Shown here: one piece after another, positions 61,126-64,000 of the stretch
How positions within the stretch are numbered: position 1 is the first letter of the stretch
Layout: each line of letters starts with the position of its first letter
NCBI RefSeq assembly: GCF_033807715.1
Contig: NC_084601.1
Location: 19,150,690 to 19,214,689, forward strand
Direction of reading: 5' to 3'
Source of the DNA: Cololabis saira
Lineage: Eukaryota > Chordata > Actinopteri > Beloniformes > Belonidae
Length of the DNA: 64,000 bases
The notes under the pieces: generated by a model
Told to the model about the DNA's origin: nothing
Seen by the model: only the letters and a program-made list of their open reading frames with translations
Databases searched by the model: none
Translations under genes and position numbers: made by a program

Positions 61126-63340
61126 GGTAGTGTAGCCACTAACACCCCTGCTCCGGAGACTGACTCTGCTGGCTAGATGTTGTACTCCCACGCCCTCCTT
61201 TTCTAAAGGTCCCACTCACATCCAGACGCACCGCGCCGACACCGTCTCTGCAGCTGCTGTAGCACTAACTCTCCCACTTCCTCTTCGATGCCACTGGACA
61301 AAGATCCACATTTTATGAATGCAATTTCTTTTGCTTGTTTTACATAAAATGTGTGTCACATTTATTCTTATTCAAAGGAATTGGTGTGATTCTGACAAGT
61401 CAGATTTCCTGGTAGTATTAAAGATGGTTTGGTGTTTCTTTGCCAACTGGAAATTTAGGGAGTGTCCATCAAGCTGCACGGATCGATGCACTGAAACCAC
61501 GGATTAACAAAGAGGGCAGAGAGCAGGATGGGGGGAATTGATTGGGGCTAATAAACCCGTGTGGTCGGAGGCTTTGGGGCATTTTCCTGAATCTTTCCGT
61601 CCCCAAGAAGGAAGCAATATAGTGTCTCGGTCTCTTCTTGTCACTGTGCTCTTTATTTAAGTGTGGAGCAGCTCAAAGCCACAGCTGGAGTTGCATTTAC
61701 TTATTTTAATTTAATCAATTTTTCATTAAAAAAGAACATTGTTGTCAAACTCTATAAACTGGTCAGTGTCACTGAAATCGATTACACGCTCAAAAGCAAA
61801 TTGTTATGTGACGTGCGTAACCAAGGAACCACATAAGTAGTGGGGTGAGTGTGTAATCTTTTTTTTTTTTCTTTTTTTTTCCAAATAAACATCATCACAT
61901 GAAAAACTAATCTTACAATTTGTCCTCTCTCCGGGACGGTGGTTATTTCCGTCTTAATGAAAACATGACTCATCCCCGGCCGAGGTAATCACGACAAGAA
62001 AAAGAGGCCCGAACCTGAGATTATTACTTATCCCCCTCCAGCAGATGGTGCTCACAAATAACTCTACACGTAGAAAGTATGTGAAGTATTGTTCATCTGT
62101 CTGCCCACATTTGGGCTGTCATAAATCCATTTCCCATTCCCTATCTGTGCTGCGCTGTGAGGGATATGAAGAGGGAAGGGTGAACCAGAGGTGAGCAATA
62201 ACCTAAAAAATGCCACTATGTCTGGCGGAGAGTTTAATTGGATGAAATAAACCCATTTCAAATGTCACAGATGTCTCTCAAGCTGGATATTTGTCATCGT
62301 ACAATAACATTTTGATAATCATATTTATCCTAAGACCAACTCTGACACCTCAGAGATGAGAGAGAATATCTAGCCGTGGGTGCAAAGCCGTCGCTGTGTC
62401 GGTGTCCTGCAGCCCAAATGCATATGTTTAAAGTGCCTTAGGTAAAATGTCTGTTTTACTTAAAACTATGCTTCACAAACTTTGACACTGCCTTTGGGAT
62501 TCGGATTGAATGGGATTTTTAAAGGATTTCTGCCCTGACAGGAGACTGGAATGTAAAGTGGTGGAAGAGAAGAGATGGGTGTTGTCATACGTGGACGTGG
62601 TGTTTGACACAGAATCAATACAAAACGTTTTTATGCTCCATTCTTCCATTATACATATGTTTACTATGGCAACGATAATCAAAGACCATAGCAGTAGAAG
62701 TTACTAAAAATAAAGATGCTAAAGATACCGAGATTAAATGCAACTAAACAAGATTAATATCAGTACAATACTGAAAGATGCTATCAGTTAGAAAGTCTCC
62801 AATAACACATGTGATATTGTTGTCAGATCTCCAATTGGTGCGTGTTTTATTATGTCCTGTAATTCAATCATACACATTTGTTTGAAGTGTGTAGCACCCG
62901 GTGCCACTGGTGGACAGCGAGATGGATGCTCTGTGTTTACTGTTGCTGGTTCCAGCATCCTTTTGATTGTAAAACAGGTCTTAGTCTTCTGTGGCACATG
63001 GTTGTGTCATGTGCAAACAGATAAAGATTAGTGATTTAATAAAGTTCATTTTGTCTATGGCTTTACAATTTAACTAATATTTAGGTTAAAAAAACCTAAA
63101 TATTGTTGTCCAATGAAAAGAATCAGCAAGGTCAAAAGATAAAGATTAGATTAGATTAGATTAGAGATTTATTAATCATTATTATATAACAACAAAATTA
63201 AAAGTGCCATCAGTCCGTGCTAAAAAACAAACAGATAAATACCATAGCATACAAAACACTTACACACAACAAAATAAAACAAATAACTGATTAAAACCAA
63301 TAAATAATTAAAAAATAGCCTACACATGCACACAATCCCT
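61126..63340. other. Intergenic, no gene recognised
   Basis: Sequence without a recognisable domain or complete repeat; a small gatta repeat lies at 63145-63165. Confidence 0.4.
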
Positions 63341-63349
63341 CATATCAGT

Positions 63350-63850
63350 TTACAGTTTGTTTTTGAGTAGTTGGAGTTTTGTTACAGCTGTAGGATAAAA
63401 ACTGTCTCTGAATCGGGTTGTTCTTGTTTTTATTGCTCTGTACCGTCTACCTGAGGGCAACGGTGCAAACAGAGAGTGTCCAGGGTGAGAAGTGTCCTTT
63501 GTGACCTGTTTTGCCTTTTTAATACAGCGGTAGCTGTGTAAGTCCTCCACTGAGAGCAGAGGGCAGCCCATGTTTTTTTGGGCTGTATTCACAACCCTTT
63601 GAGAGCCTTCCTTTGCGCCACAGTGCTGCTGGTATACCACACACAGATGCAGTACATCAGTATGCTCTCTATGGAGCATACTGCACAGTATCTGGACTTG
63701 TAGGCAAATAGGAATTAATATCAATAAAACCTTGAATAATATAATTTCTTCAGGCTGGGGTTTACTATGCAAAAAAAGACAACCAGCTAGCTTGCAGCAA
63801 AAGGCTGAAGGTTTGGGAGTGGGGAAGGTCCCACAGACCATTCATCGACC
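63350..63850 (-). mobile_element. LINE C-terminal fragment (minus strand)
   Basis: The minus-strand frame reads SQRVVNTAQKNMGCPLLSVE, DTSHPGHSLFAPLPSGRRYR and RFRDSFYPTAVTKLQ, the last part of a fish LINE RT protein. It shows the same motif order as the fragment at 18880-19870 but is a different subfamily. Confidence 0.65.
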
Positions 63851-64000
63851 TTATCCTGCAGCAGGTAAGACCAAATCCAATGTCTGCACATTTCATCATA
63901 TTAAGAATGAATTCATGCCAGTGAGGGATGATTGGCTTTTTTAATTTACAAGGTTCCAGAAACTGTAATCCAGTGCCTTACAATGCTGAAAACATGGCTC

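Overview
The window is nuclear DNA of a ray-finned (teleost) fish. The three genes are split by short GT-AG introns, their proteins resemble vertebrate families, and the spaces between them are filled with repeats typical of teleosts: hAT, Kolobok, Tc1/mariner and PIF/Harbinger-like elements, LINE reverse-transcriptase fragments, tRNA-derived SINEs and long AT, AC, GT and GATA microsatellites. The species cannot be fixed from the sequence.

Layout. (1) 1-6.9 kb is repeat-rich and has no gene: a Harbinger-like remnant, a 2.1-kb minisatellite whose units each carry a G-run, a 10-bp minisatellite, and an AT microsatellite split by a 795-bp transposon. (2) 7170-16364 (+) is a complete 11-exon gene for a secreted or lysosomal papain-family (C1A) cysteine protease of 550 residues. 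Introns 3 and 4 carry a LINE and hAT MITEs. (3) 16.4-22.9 kb is a gene desert with two LINE fragments and a TTAA-flanked Kolobok-like element. (4) 22.9-31.95 kb (-) is an SLC22 organic-ion transporter, most like SLC22A13. Nine coding exons are resolved; the extreme C-terminus is uncertain. (5) 32-38.7 kb has a LINE fragment, microsatellites and a GC-rich island at 36.6-37.0 kb. (6) 38.7-60.5 kb (+) is trak1, a kinesin/dynein adaptor for mitochondrial transport. All exons from the HAP1_N region to the stop are resolved and in phase. There is also a credible alternative first exon, one GC-AG intron, and an intron that stays open for about 120 codons. Its introns are packed with dated transposon insertions. 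(7) 60.5-64 kb is the trak1 3' UTR plus repeats and a LINE fragment.

The protease and transporter genes are tail to tail. The transporter and trak1 are head to head across about 6.8 kb. In human, SLC22A13 and TRAK1 both lie on 3p22, which supports these two identifications. The three genes do not form a pathway; their closeness is ordinary synteny. The best items to follow up are the trak1 isoform signals (alternative first exon, retained-intron basic tail, GC-AG intron) and the nested transposons, where target-site duplications or an empty site can be read directly.
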